A stretch of 64,000 nt of DNA from Sphaerotilus natans (GCF_900156335.1 NZ_FTMZ01000016.1:1-64000); one strand, 5' to 3'; positions 48,059 through 59,973 are shown, counted from the first letter of the stretch. The notes: generated by a model not told the origin, from the sequence alone. Numbers and translations are program-made.

Positions 48059-50400
48059 GCCGCAGCTCGCTGCGCTGGACCGTCCTGATCGCGCTGCTGG
48101 CGATCGGGGGCACCGTGCTGGTGCTGGCCTTCCTGCTGTCGATCGCCACCAACAACCGGGTGCTCTACGAGCGCCACTACGAGTGGCTGCTGTGGGTCAA
48201 CATCGGCGTGGCAGCCTCGCTGGGCCTGGTCATCGTCGCGGCGCTGGCGCAGCTGGTGCGGCGCATGCGCCACGGCAAGTTCGGCAGCCGGCTGCTGGTC
48301 AAGCTCGCGGCGATCTTCGCCTTCGTCGGGGTGGTGCCGGGCATGCTGATCTACGGCGTGTCCTACCAGTTCGTCTCTCGCTCGATCGAGAGCTGGTTCG
48401 ATGTCGAGGTCGAGGGTGCGCTGGAGTCGGGCCTGAATCTCGGCCGTACCACGCTGCAGCTGCTGGTCAACGATGTGGCCGCCAAGACGCGACAGGCCGC
48501 CGAGACCAGCGCCGAGAGCGGCGCCGACCCGGGCAGCCGGGTGCAGCTGCTGATGCTCGAGCGGCTGCGCGAGCAGCTCGCCGCGCAGAGCGTGGCGGTG
48601 CTCTCGGGCAGCGGCCAGGTGCTGGCCAGCGCGGGCGGCGCCGTCGGCGCGGCGATGCTGCCGGATCGGCCCAGCCCCTCGCTGCTGCGCCAGGCGCGCA
48701 GCCAGCGGGTCTTCGCGCAGCTCGAGGGCCTGGACGCCGACACGCCGATCGACGGTGCGATCACCTCGGGCGGCCCGGTGCGGGTGCGGGCCATCGCCTG
48801 GATGCCTTCCACCTCGCTGAGCCTGGACAGTGCCGACCGCTATCTGCAGATCACCCAGACGGTGCCGCAGGAGCTGGTCGGCAACGCGCTGCGGGTGCAG
48901 CAGGCCTACAGCGAATACCAGGAACGCGCGCTCGGGCGCGAGGGCCTGAAGCGCATGTACATCGGCACGCTGACGCTCACGCTCATCCTGGGCATCTTCA
49001 GCGCGCTGCTGATGGCCGCCGGCCTGGGCCACCAGATCGGCCGACCGCTGGTGATGCTGGCCGAAGGCGTGCGCCAGGTCGCGCGCGGCGACCTGCGCCC
49101 GACCGCCGTCTTCGCCTCGCGCGACGAGCTCGGCGGCCTGACCCGCTCCTTCGCCGACATGACGCAGCAGCTCGCCGACGCGCGCGGCCTGGTGCAGCGC
49201 AGCCTCGCCGAGGCCGAGAGCGCCAAGGCGCACCTGCAGACCATCCTGGACAACCTCAGCTCCGGCGTGATCGTCTTCGAGGCCGACGGCCGCATCGACA
49301 CCGTCAACCCCGGCGCCGCGCGCATTCTCAGCCTCGACCCCTCGGCCTGGACCCGGCATCCGATCGACCGCCTGCCCGGCCTGGAGACCTTCTCCGCCGC
49401 GGTGCTGGCGCGCTTCGAGGCGCATCTGCGCGACCTCGAGGACACCGGCGACGAGCCGGCCGGCGACGCGCACTGGCAGGAATCGCTCGAACTCGGCAGC
49501 ACCGAGGCGCCGCAGACGCTGCTGGTGCGCGGCGCGCTGCTGCCCGAAGGCGCGCGGCTGCTGGTCTTCGACGACATCTCCGACGTGGTGGTCGCGCAGC
49601 GCAGCGTCGCCTGGGCCGAGGTGGCACGCCGGCTGGCCCACGAGATCAAGAATCCGCTCACGCCCATCCAGCTCTCGGCCGAGCGGCTGCAGCACAAGCT
49701 CGAGGCCAAGCTGACCGGCACCGACCAGCAGATGCTGGTGCGCTCGGTGGGCACCATCGTCACCCAGGTGCAGGCGATGAAGACGCTGGTCAACGAGTTC
49801 CGCGACTACGCGCGGCTGCCCTCGGCCCGACTGGAGCCGCTGGACCTCAACGCGCTGGTCGTCGAGGTCCTGGGCCTGTACGCGGCGCAGCAGGAAAGCG
49901 GCCGGCTGCGCGCCGAGCTCGCGCCTGAGCTGCCGCTTCTGGCCGGTGACGCCAGCCAGCTGCGCCAGGTCATCCACAACCTGGTGCAGAACGCGCTCGA
50001 CGCGGTGGCCGATCTTCCGGACGGTCTGGCCATCGTCTCGACCGAGTGCACCCGACCGGATGACGGCCAGACGCGTGCCATTCGCCTCAAGGTGATGGAC
50101 AATGGCCCCGGTTTCTCGGAAAAAGTTCTCAAGCGTGCATTCGAACCCTATGTCACCACGAAGGCCCGCGGCACCGGCCTGGGGCTGGCCGTGGTGAAGA
50201 AGATCGTCGAGGAACACGGTGCGCGCATCCGCCTGGGCAACCTCGCCGACGAGGCGCAGGACCCGGCCGCGGGACCGGCGCGGACCGGCGCCCAAGTTTC
50301 GATATCATTTTCGCGATGGGCCCGAGGCGGGGGAACGCCTGCGGGCAACGAGCCCGGACGCCACCGAATCCCACCCTCCCCCGACGTCAGCGCGTCCTGA
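48055..50400 (+). CDS. ntrY: NtrY-like sensor histidine kinase
   Basis: A 781-residue membrane kinase. Three N-terminal membrane segments are followed by a periplasmic region starting SIESWFDVEVEGALESGLNL (typical NtrY), a fourth segment (IGTLTLTLILGIFSALLMAA), HAMP and PAS domains. The phospho-His lies in ARRLAHEIKNPLTPIQLSAE, the N box is NLVQNALDAV, and the G boxes are DNGPGFSEKVLKRAF and TGLGLAVVKKIVEEHG. It starts with TTG overlapping the DUF4390 stop. Its partner is the response regulator downstream. Known NtrYX systems respond to nitrogen or redox state. Confidence 0.93.
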   Translation: MSRSSLRWTVLIALLAIGGTVLVLAFLLSIATNNRVLYERHYEWLLWVNIGVAASLGLVIVAALAQLVRRMRHGKFGSRLLVKLAAIFAFVGVVPGMLIYGVSYQFVSRSIESWFDVEVEGALESGLNLGRTTLQLLVNDVAAKTRQAAETSAESGADPGSRVQLLMLERLREQLAAQSVAVLSGSGQVLASAGGAVGAAMLPDRPSPSLLRQARSQRVFAQLEGLDADTPIDGAITSGGPVRVRAIAWMPSTSLSLDSADRYLQITQTVPQELVGNALRVQQAYSEYQERALGREGLKRMYIGTLTLTLILGIFSALLMAAGLGHQIGRPLVMLAEGVRQVARGDLRPTAVFASRDELGGLTRSFADMTQQLADARGLVQRSLAEAESAKAHLQTILDNLSSGVIVFEADGRIDTVNPGAARILSLDPSAWTRHPIDRLPGLETFSAAVLARFEAHLRDLEDTGDEPAGDAHWQESLELGSTEAPQTLLVRGALLPEGARLLVFDDISDVVVAQRSVAWAEVARRLAHEIKNPLTPIQLSAERLQHKLEAKLTGTDQQMLVRSVGTIVTQVQAMKTLVNEFRDYARLPSARLEPLDLNALVVEVLGLYAAQQESGRLRAELAPELPLLAGDASQLRQVIHNLVQNALDAVADLPDGLAIVSTECTRPDDGQTRAIRLKVMDNGPGFSEKVLKRAFEPYVTTKARGTGLGLAVVKKIVEEHGARIRLGNLADEAQDPAAGPARTGAQVSISFSRWARGGGTPAGNEPGRHRIPPSPDVSAS

Positions 50401-50406
50401 TCACTC

Positions 50407-51174
50407 ATGGCCAACATACTTGTCGTCGACGACGAAATGGGCATCAGAGCCCTGCTGCAAGAGATCCTGACCGACGAAGGTCACTCCGTCGAGCTGGCGG
50501 AGAACGCCGCGCAGGCGCGCATGCTGCGCGAGCGCCAGCGTCCGGATCTTGTCCTTCTTGACATCTGGATGCCCGACGTCGACGGCATCACGCTGCTGAA
50601 GGAGTGGAACAGCGGCGCGCAGCTGACGATGCCGGTCATCATGATGTCCGGCCACGGCACCATCGACACCGCGGTCGAGGCAACCAAATACGGCGCGATG
50701 GCCTTCCTGGAGAAGCCGATCACGCTGCAGAAACTGCTGCGCGCGGTCGAGCAGGGGCTGGCCAAGCCGCAGCCGGCCCGCACCGGACCCGGAGAAGTCA
50801 CCGCCAGCCTGGCGCCCCAGCGCCTGGACCGTATCGACCTCCCTGGCAGCGAGCCGGTGGCGGTCAGTGCTGCACCGGCTCACGGCGGCTATGTGCCAAC
50901 GATCCAGAGCCTGAACAGCCACGCGCATCAGGCCGTCTCTGCCGGCATCACGATGGCCAGCGGCCCACAGGCCGATCAGAGCTTCAACCTCGACCGCCCG
51001 CTGCGCGAGGCGCGCGACGCCTTCGAGAAGGCCTACTTCGAGTTCCACCTGGTCCGCGAGAACGGCAGCATGACCCGCGTGGCCGAGCGCACCGGCCTGG
51101 AGCGCACCCACCTCTACCGCAAGCTCAAGCAGCTCGGCGTCGACCTCAGCCGCAACAAGCGCGGCGCAGGCTGA
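50407..51174 (+). CDS. ntrX: NtrX-like response regulator lacking the AAA+ domain
   Basis: A 255-residue regulator. Residues 1-115 are a receiver domain (phospho-Asp about residue 52 in LLDIWMPDVDG, Ser in IMMSGHG, Lys in LEKPIT). Residues 120-190 are a Pro/Ala/Gln-rich linker. The end is a Fis-type helix-turn-helix (MTRVAERTGLERTHLYRKLK). The sigma-54-interacting AAA+ module (GESGTGKE, GAFTGA) of full NtrX (about 450 residues) is absent, and nothing suggests a frameshift. It therefore cannot activate sigma-54 directly and probably works as a DNA-binding repressor or sigma-70 regulator. Confidence 0.9.
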   Translation: MANILVVDDEMGIRALLQEILTDEGHSVELAENAAQARMLRERQRPDLVLLDIWMPDVDGITLLKEWNSGAQLTMPVIMMSGHGTIDTAVEATKYGAMAFLEKPITLQKLLRAVEQGLAKPQPARTGPGEVTASLAPQRLDRIDLPGSEPVAVSAAPAHGGYVPTIQSLNSHAHQAVSAGITMASGPQADQSFNLDRPLREARDAFEKAYFEFHLVRENGSMTRVAERTGLERTHLYRKLKQLGVDLSRNKRGAG

Positions 51175-51247
51175 ACACGGTCAGAAAAAAATCTCGCCGA
51201 AACGCTTGCAACCTCGGAAGAATACGTGCCATAATTCCCTTCTCGAC

Positions 51248-51323
51248 GGCCAAGTAGCTCAGTTGGTAGAGCAGCGGATTGAAAATCCGCGTGTCGGTGG
51301 TTCGATTCCGCCCTTGGCCACCA
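51248..51323 (+). tRNA. tRNA-Phe (anticodon GAA)
   Basis: A 76-nt cloverleaf. The acceptor stem GGCCAAG / CTTGGCC, D-loop AGCTCAGTTGGTAGAGC, anticodon loop TTGAAAA with GAA at 51281-51283, T-loop GGTTCGATTCC, and an encoded CCA are all present. Confidence 0.98.
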
Positions 51324-51330
51324 GAACAAG

Positions 51331-51367
51331 AGAAGCCCGCTTGATTTCAAGCGGGCTTCTTGCTTTT
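51331..51367 (+). terminator. Rho-independent terminator after tRNA-Phe
   Basis: AGAAGCCCGCTTGA pairs with TCAAGCGGGCTTCT, followed by TGCTTTT. It starts eight bases after the tRNA. Confidence 0.9.
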
Positions 51368-51405
51368 CCGGTTCGATTGTTCGATTCGCCTGTGCCTGTG
51401 CCCGC

Positions 51406-51834
51406 ATGAGATCCCCGATCCACATCGTCGACGTCGATCGCCTCGAGACCTGGACGCGCTGGCGCGCCGGCCTGTGCGACCGCTGCGCGGCCAACTGCTG
51501 CACGATGCCGGTCGAGGTGCGGCTGCCCGATCTGGTGCGCCTCGGTCTGGTCGACCCGTTCGAGGCCGAGCACGAGGAGCCCCGCCTGATCGCCCGCCGG
51601 CTGGTCAAGGCCCGCCAGGTCGAGCGCTACAACCAGAAGAACGGCATCTTCACGATGGCGCGCCGCGCCAACGGCGACTGCCAGTTCCTCGACACGAACA
51701 CCCGCCGCTGCACTGTCTACGAGAACCGCCCGAACACCTGCCGCAAGCACCCGCAGGTCGGACCGAAGCCGGGGCACTGTCCCTACGGTGCGCGCCGGAC
51801 CGAGAGCAAGGACAGCCATTTCCGAAAATCCTGA
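51406..51834 (+). CDS. YkgJ-family cysteine cluster protein
   Basis: A 142-residue protein with the zinc or iron-sulfur type cysteine cluster: AGLCDRCAANCCTMPVEV, then GDCQFLDTNTRRCTVYENRP, NTCRKHP and GHCPYG. This pattern (PF03692) is found in many proteobacterial proteins of unknown role. It stands alone between tRNA-Phe and the chemoreceptor gene. Confidence 0.9.
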   Translation: MRSPIHIVDVDRLETWTRWRAGLCDRCAANCCTMPVEVRLPDLVRLGLVDPFEAEHEEPRLIARRLVKARQVERYNQKNGIFTMARRANGDCQFLDTNTRRCTVYENRPNTCRKHPQVGPKPGHCPYGARRTESKDSHFRKS

Positions 51835-51960
51835 CCGGCTCCGCGCTCTTCATGCCGGCTTGAGCACGAATCGCACCTTCGCTACCGCGCTTTTCGGCTG
51901 CTGGAGTGCGCCGACGCTCGCCAAGATGCGCACCTGACTCATCACGCACGGGATTCAACG

Positions 51961-53499
51961 ATGAAGATGCGCTCCCAGATCATCGCGCTCGGCTTGGCCG
52001 GCGTGGCGGCGGCCGCGGCGACCGGAGGCATCGGCCTGCTGTCCGGGCGTCACATGAGCGGCACGCTCAGCGACGTGATCGGCACCAGCCAGGCCCTGCA
52101 GCACAGCCAGGCGGCCGACATGATGCATGACGCCGTGCGCGGCGATGCCCAACTGGCGGCGCTGGGCGCGCTGCAGAACGACCCGGCGCGCATCGACGAG
52201 GCCCAGAAGGATCTGCGCGAGCACGGCCAGAACTTCGATCAGCGGCTCAAGGCGCTGCGCGCGCTGCCGCTGAATGCGGCGACGCTGGCTGCGCTCGACG
52301 CGGTCGAGCCTAAGGTGCGGGTCTATCTGGACACCGCCAGCCGGGTGGTGACCGGCGCGCGCAGCAATCCGGCGGGCATGCAGCAGGATCTGCAGGCGCT
52401 GGAGACCAGCTTTGAGGCGCTGGAAGATGCCATGGAAAAGCTCTCCGACAGCATCAACAGCAGCCATCATGCGCAGAACGAGGCCGCCGGCGCTGCCGTG
52501 GCCCGGACGCAATGGCTGATCGCCGCCACGCTGCTGGTGACTGGCGCGCTGCTGGCCGGCGCGGCCGTCTGGCTCAGCGGCCAGATGACCCGGCCGATGC
52601 GCTCGGCGGTCGAGGCGGCCGATGCGCTCGCCGCGGGCGACCTCAGCCGCCGCATCGAACCCGAAGGCAACGACGAGACCCGCCAGCTGCTCGACGCGAT
52701 GGCGCGCATGCGCGACAGCCTGCGCGACATCGTCCAGCATGTGAAGTCCAACGCCGACGAGGTGGCCAACGCCAGCCTGCAGATCGCGCAGGGCAACCAG
52801 GACCTGAGCCGCCGCACCGAGGAGCAGGCTTTCGGCCTGCAGCAGACCGCCTCGACGATGGACCAGCTCAACTCGACCGTCAGCCACAACGCCGGCAACG
52901 CGCAGAAGGCCAATGCGCTGGCCAGCAGCGCCGCCTCGATCGCCGTGCAGGGCGGCCGGGTGGTCGACGAGGTGGTCGAGACGATGCGCGGCATCAACGG
53001 CAGCTCGAAGAAGATCGCCGACATCATCGGCGTGATCGACGGCATCGCCTTCCAGACCAACATCCTGGCGCTGAACGCGGCGGTGGAAGCCGCACGCGCC
53101 GGCGAGCAGGGCCGGGGCTTCGCGGTGGTCGCCACCGAGGTGCGCAACCACGCGCAGCGCTCGGCCGCGGCCGCCCGCGAGATCAAGACGCTGATCACCG
53201 GCAGCGTCACGCAGGTCGAGCAGGGCACGCACCTGGTCGATCAGGCCGGCCGGACCATGCAGGAGATCGTCAGCTCGATCGAGCAGGTCAGCCAGATCGT
53301 CGCGCAGATCAGCCACGCCAGCGCCGAGCAGAGCGTCGGCGTCAGCCACATCGGCGAGGCGGTGACGAAGATGGACCAGGCCACGCAGCAGAACGCCGCG
53401 CTGGTCGAGCAGTCAGCCGCCGCGGCCGACGGCCTGAAGCGTCAGGCGCAGGACCTAGTGGGCGCGGTCGCCGCCTTCAGGCTCGACCACCACGCCTGA
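51961..53499 (+). CDS. Methyl-accepting chemotaxis protein
   Basis: A 512-residue receptor. An N-terminal membrane segment, a four-helix periplasmic domain, a second segment (LIAATLLVTGALLAGAAVWL) and a HAMP domain precede the signalling helices. The hairpin tip has QTNILALNAAVEAARAGEQG then RGFAVVATEVRNHAQRSA. The usual EVRxLAQRSA has His in place of Leu. The C-terminus (LDHHA) lacks the NWETF-type CheR tether. The ligand is unknown. No other che genes are nearby. Confidence 0.94.
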   Translation: MKMRSQIIALGLAGVAAAAATGGIGLLSGRHMSGTLSDVIGTSQALQHSQAADMMHDAVRGDAQLAALGALQNDPARIDEAQKDLREHGQNFDQRLKALRALPLNAATLAALDAVEPKVRVYLDTASRVVTGARSNPAGMQQDLQALETSFEALEDAMEKLSDSINSSHHAQNEAAGAAVARTQWLIAATLLVTGALLAGAAVWLSGQMTRPMRSAVEAADALAAGDLSRRIEPEGNDETRQLLDAMARMRDSLRDIVQHVKSNADEVANASLQIAQGNQDLSRRTEEQAFGLQQTASTMDQLNSTVSHNAGNAQKANALASSAASIAVQGGRVVDEVVETMRGINGSSKKIADIIGVIDGIAFQTNILALNAAVEAARAGEQGRGFAVVATEVRNHAQRSAAAAREIKTLITGSVTQVEQGTHLVDQAGRTMQEIVSSIEQVSQIVAQISHASAEQSVGVSHIGEAVTKMDQATQQNAALVEQSAAAADGLKRQAQDLVGAVAAFRLDHHA

Positions 53500-53516
53500 T
53501 CGGCCCGGGCGCGGCC

Positions 53517-54128
53517 TCAGCCGCGCCGGCGCGCGCTCCAGCGCGTCACCCGTGCCGCGCCCTGGTGGCCCGGGCCCTCATCGAGCATCACCTCGCCCTG
53601 CCAGCCCGACATCTCCTCGCAGAGCCCGCCGAAGTCGGCGCGCAGATCCTCCAGCGTGCAGAGCATGTCGAGGTCGCGCGGCCCGCCGCTATCGCGGCCG
53701 AGCTGCGTGGGATGAAAGGCCTCGACGATCACCCGCCCGCCCGGGCGCAGCCCCTGCGCCAGCCGGCGATGCACCTGGGTGCGCCAGGCCGAGGGCAGAT
53801 GCACGTAGATCAGCACCAGCGCGTCCCAGGCGCCCGGCACCGGCGCCCAGACCTCCAGATCGCCCAGCTCGACATCGAGGTCGACACCGCGCTGGCGCGC
53901 CAGCAGCAAGGCCTTGTCGAGCCCGACCGGCGAAGCATCGACCGAGCAGACACGGTGCCCCTGCTGGGCCAGCCACACGCCATTGCGCCCTTCGCCGTCG
54001 CCGGGCACCAGCACGCGCGAGCCCGGCGCCAGCCGCGTCGCCTCGGCGCGCAGGAAGGCGTTGGGCTCCAGGCCGTACTTGAAGGTCTCGCCCGCGAAGC
54101 GCTGATCCCAGAACTGGCGTGCGCTCAT
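53517..54128 (-). CDS. TehB/TPMT-like SAM-dependent methyltransferase
   Basis: A 203-residue methyltransferase. It begins MSARQFWDQRFAGETFKYGLEPNAFLRAEA, like small thiopurine/TehB-type enzymes. VLVPGDGEGRNGVWLAQQGH is motif I and SVDASPVGLDKA motif II. The ATG overlaps the rhodanese stop codon (ATGA). Next to it, in divergent orientation, is a TehA/SLAC1-like channel. Chalcogen oxyanion (tellurite or selenite) methylation is a reasonable but unproven role. Confidence 0.85.
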   Translation of the reverse strand: MSARQFWDQRFAGETFKYGLEPNAFLRAEATRLAPGSRVLVPGDGEGRNGVWLAQQGHRVCSVDASPVGLDKALLLARQRGVDLDVELGDLEVWAPVPGAWDALVLIYVHLPSAWRTQVHRRLAQGLRPGGRVIVEAFHPTQLGRDSGGPRDLDMLCTLEDLRADFGGLCEEMSGWQGEVMLDEGPGHQGAARVTRWSARRRG

Positions 54129-54574
54129 GAGCCGCTCCCGGCCTGGCCAGCCGGCGCAGGCGCCACCATCGGCCAGCCCCGCCCGGCCCAGCCGCTCATG
54201 CCAGAACTGACATGGCGCACATTCGTGTAGCCGCGCTCGTGCAGCAGCGTCGCCACCCGGGCGGAACGGTTCTGGGTATTGCAGATCAGCAGCACCGGCT
54301 GGGCGGGATCACGCGGGATCTCGGCCAGCCGCGCCTCGAGCTGGCTCATCGGCAGCAGCCGCATGCCGGCGGCGACCCCGGTGGCATGCTCGTGCGGCTC
54401 GCGAATGTCGAACACCAGCGCACGACCGGCATCGAGCTCGGCGCGGGCAGTCTCGAGCGAGACCGGGGCATCGGGGCCACCGGCCGGCGAACAGGCCGTC
54501 AGCCAGGACAGCGGCAGCGCGGCAGCCAGCAGGCCCAGCGCCCGCCGGCGGGATCGGATCGGAAGATTCGGCAT
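54125..54574 (-). CDS. Rhodanese-like lipoprotein
   Basis: A 149-residue secreted rhodanese. The N-terminus RSRRRALGLLAAALPLSWLT then AC is a signal with lipobox and a twin-Arg-like start, so it is probably a lipoprotein. The rhodanese domain has LVFDIREPHEHATG, and the catalytic loop LLICNTQNRSA keeps the Cys. It probably transfers or binds sulfur in the periplasm. It is translationally coupled to the methyltransferase. Confidence 0.9.
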   Translation of the reverse strand: MPNLPIRSRRRALGLLAAALPLSWLTACSPAGGPDAPVSLETARAELDAGRALVFDIREPHEHATGVAAGMRLLPMSQLEARLAEIPRDPAQPVLLICNTQNRSARVATLLHERGYTNVRHVSSGMSGWAGRGWPMVAPAPAGQAGSGS

Positions 54575-54670
54575 GAGCGGCGTTATACCCGGGCCGCTGC
54601 GCGCCGGACGTGCGCAGGATCATGCCCTGCCCGCCTCGCCCGAGCGGGCGACTCGCTACAGTGCGGCCTC

Positions 54671-57976
<3,306 letters not shown>

Positions 57977-58036
57977 TTAGATGTCGGCCATCAATCGATC
58001 CATTTGAATAGATTCATTTCATCGATAGCCTTCAGC

Positions 58037-58669
58037 TCATGCGCTGCGCCATTCGACGCGCGCCTGCCGGATCACCGCCACCGCCGCCGACAGCGCCAGC
58101 CCGCCCATGACGCCGGCGACGATCAGGTCCGGCCAGCCCTGGCCGGTGCCGAAGACGCCCAGCGCGGCGGCCATCACCGCGACATTGCCGATGGCGTCAT
58201 TGCGGCTGCACAGCCAGACCGAGCGCATGTTGGCGTCGCCCTCGCGCCAGGCGTAGAGCATCGCCGCCACCGCGACATTGGCCAGCAGCGCCAGCGCGCC
58301 GACCGCGCCCATCGTCGCCGCCTCGGGCACCGTGCCCTGCGAGAAGCTCCACAGCGCGCGGCCCAGCACCACCAGGCCGAACAGGCCCATGCTCGCGCCC
58401 TTGAGCAGCGCCGCCCCGGCGCGGTGGCGCAGCGACAGGCCCAGCACCCACAGCGACACGCCGTAGTTGGCCGCGTCGCCCAGGAAATCGATCGCATCGG
58501 CCAGGAGCGATACCGAGCCCGAGCGCAGGCCCGCGCCGATCTCGACCGCGAACATCGCCGCGTTGATCAGCAGCGCCACCCACAGCACGCGGCGGTAGCG
58601 CCCGCCGGTCGGCGCCGGCGGCGGGGAGCAGGCGTGGCCATGGCCGTGGCCGCAGCAGGAATCGCTCAT
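58037..58669 (-). CDS. Short CDF-like cation efflux protein next to CadR
   Basis: A 210-residue membrane protein with a His/Cys-rich N-terminus (SDSCCGHGHGHAC) and five or six hydrophobic segments. The CDF metal-site pattern is SLLADAIDFLGDAANYG and LCSRNDAIGNVAVM. It lacks the usual C-terminal cytoplasmic domain. I chose the ATG at 58669, eight bases after GGAG; ATGs at 58678 and 58687 are possible. It is driven by the MerR-type promoter shared with cadR, so Cd2+, Pb2+ or Zn2+ export is the likely role. Confidence 0.88.
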   Translation of the reverse strand: MSDSCCGHGHGHACSPPPAPTGGRYRRVLWVALLINAAMFAVEIGAGLRSGSVSLLADAIDFLGDAANYGVSLWVLGLSLRHRAGAALLKGASMGLFGLVVLGRALWSFSQGTVPEAATMGAVGALALLANVAVAAMLYAWREGDANMRSVWLCSRNDAIGNVAVMAAALGVFGTGQGWPDLIVAGVMGGLALSAAVAVIRQARVEWRSA

Positions 58670-58706
58670 CGGGGACATCTCCATCATCAAGGGTCGGGAT
58701 GGAGGC

Positions 58707-58737
58707 ATTGCAAACCCTGCAGCGGCTTCAGGGTCAA
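58707..58737 (-). promoter_or_regulatory. MerR-type promoter and operator of the efflux gene
   Basis: Minus-strand TTGACC (58732-58737) and TGCAAT (58707-58712) are separated by 19 bp, the over-long spacer activated by MerR-family proteins. The spacer holds the near-perfect dyad ACCCTGCAG-N3-CTTCAGGGT (58714-58734, one mismatch), which matches CadR/PbrR operators. Confidence 0.9.
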
Positions 58738-58775
58738 GCCCTGACGGAGTGCCCCGCACATGCGAGCATCGACGC

Positions 58776-59258
58776 ATGAAGATCAGCGAACTCGCCCGCG
58801 CCACCCGCACGCCGGTGGGCACCATCCGCCACTACGAACGCGAGGGCCTGCTGCCCGAGCCGCCGCGCCAGCAGGACAACGGCTACCGGCGCTACGGCCC
58901 GGCCGATGTCGAGCGGCTGGGCCTGATCCGCCAGGCGCGCGCGCTCGACATGTCGCTGGACGAGATCCGCGTGCTGCTGGCGCTGCACGACACGCCGCAG
59001 GCGCCGTGCGACGCGGTCAACGCGCTGCTCGACGAACACATCGGCCATGTCAGCGCGCGCATCCTGGAGCTGCAGCAGCTCGAGGCGCGGCTGCGCGCGC
59101 TGCGCGCTCGCTGCGAGCGCGCCAGCGACGCCGGCCACTGCGGCATCCTCGCCGGGCTGGCGGCAGGCGACGGCCAGGGCGCCGCGGACGCGACGGGTGC
59201 AGCGGGCGTTCACGCCGGCGTGCATGTCGGCGGCTCGCACCGCGGCCACGGGCATTGA
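58776..59258 (+). CDS. cadR: Cd(II)/Pb(II)-responsive MerR-family regulator
   Basis: A 160-residue MerR regulator: MKISELARATRTPVGTIRHY as the helix-turn-helix, then NGYRRYGPADVERLGLIRQA. The metal site of the CadR/PbrR group is present: one Cys in QAPCDAVNALLDEHI, then ARCERASDAGHCGIL. A His-rich tail (HVGGSHRGHGH) is like that of Pseudomonas putida CadR. The ATG at 58776 was preferred over 58749. It is divergent from the efflux gene. Confidence 0.93.
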   Translation: MKISELARATRTPVGTIRHYEREGLLPEPPRQQDNGYRRYGPADVERLGLIRQARALDMSLDEIRVLLALHDTPQAPCDAVNALLDEHIGHVSARILELQQLEARLRALRARCERASDAGHCGILAGLAAGDGQGAADATGAAGVHAGVHVGGSHRGHGH

Positions 59259-59351
59259 CCCGGATCTGACCCGCGGGTGACAGCGCCCGCCCCGCCTGGC
59301 GTGTTCTTCTGCGGTCGCCCGGACTGCCCGGACGCTGACGAGGAGACCCCG

Positions 59352-59930
59352 ATGAGCCACGCCGACACCGATCCCGCCGCCTCTCCGGCCGATTCTCCCG
59401 CCGCCACGCTGGCGCGCTGGCTCGACGACGAGCAGCGGGTGCGCGCCACCCTGGGCCCGCCCGGCGTCGCCCGGCCCGCACAGATCGCGCATCTGAGCGG
59501 CATGGAATGGTTCGCCGCGATCAGCCGCGGCGAGCTGCCCTCGGTGCCGATCGGCGCGACGATGGACTTCCTGCCGATCGAGTTCGAGCCCGGCCGCTTC
59601 GTCTTCCAGGGCCGGCCGGACCTGCGCCACGCCAACCCGATGGGCACCATCCACGGCGGCTGGATCGCGACGCTGCTGGACTCCTGCGTCGCCTGCGCGG
59701 TGCACACGATGCTGCCGGCCGGGCGCGCCTACACCACCGCCGAGCTGAAGATCAGCTATGTGCGCGCGCTCACGCCGCAGGTCGAGCGGGTGCGCGCCGA
59801 GGGCCGGGTGATCCATGCCGGCCGCCAGGCCGGCTTCGCCGAAGGCCGCCTGTTCGGCCCCGACGGTCGCCTCTACGCGCACGCGACGACGACCTGCATC
59901 GTGCTGTCGACCCGCGCGGCGGAGGGCTGA
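59352..59930 (+). CDS. PaaI-family hotdog thioesterase
   Basis: A 192-residue hotdog thioesterase: NPMGTIHGGWIATLLDSCVA is the catalytic HGG motif with Asp in the following helix, and YTTAELKISYVRAL follows. A GAGGAG site supports the ATG at 59352. The substrate is unknown; PaaI-type enzymes hydrolyse aromatic or other acyl-CoAs. It is convergent with lutB. Confidence 0.9.
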   Translation: MSHADTDPAASPADSPAATLARWLDDEQRVRATLGPPGVARPAQIAHLSGMEWFAAISRGELPSVPIGATMDFLPIEFEPGRFVFQGRPDLRHANPMGTIHGGWIATLLDSCVACAVHTMLPAGRAYTTAELKISYVRALTPQVERVRAEGRVIHAGRQAGFAEGRLFGPDGRLYAHATTTCIVLSTRAAEG

Positions 59931-59944
59931 GATCGCGGCGCATC

Positions 59945-59973
59945 GTGGGTCCTCGCCTTCGCGAGGATGACGG
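59945..59973 (-). repeat. 29-bp palindromic intergenic repeat, copy D
   Basis: The exact reverse complement of copy B at 4658-4686 over all 29 bases. It opens the thioesterase/lutB intergenic region. Confidence 0.8.

Noticed and set aside
50407..51174. The truncated NtrX as the activator of the sigma-54 pilin promoter
   Set aside because: It has no AAA+ ATPase domain, which sigma-54 activation requires; a PilR encoded elsewhere is more likely.
51248..51323. tRNA-Phe as an integration site for a genomic island
   Set aside because: No integrase, no partial tRNA copy and no composition change follow it; a terminator and ordinary genes do.
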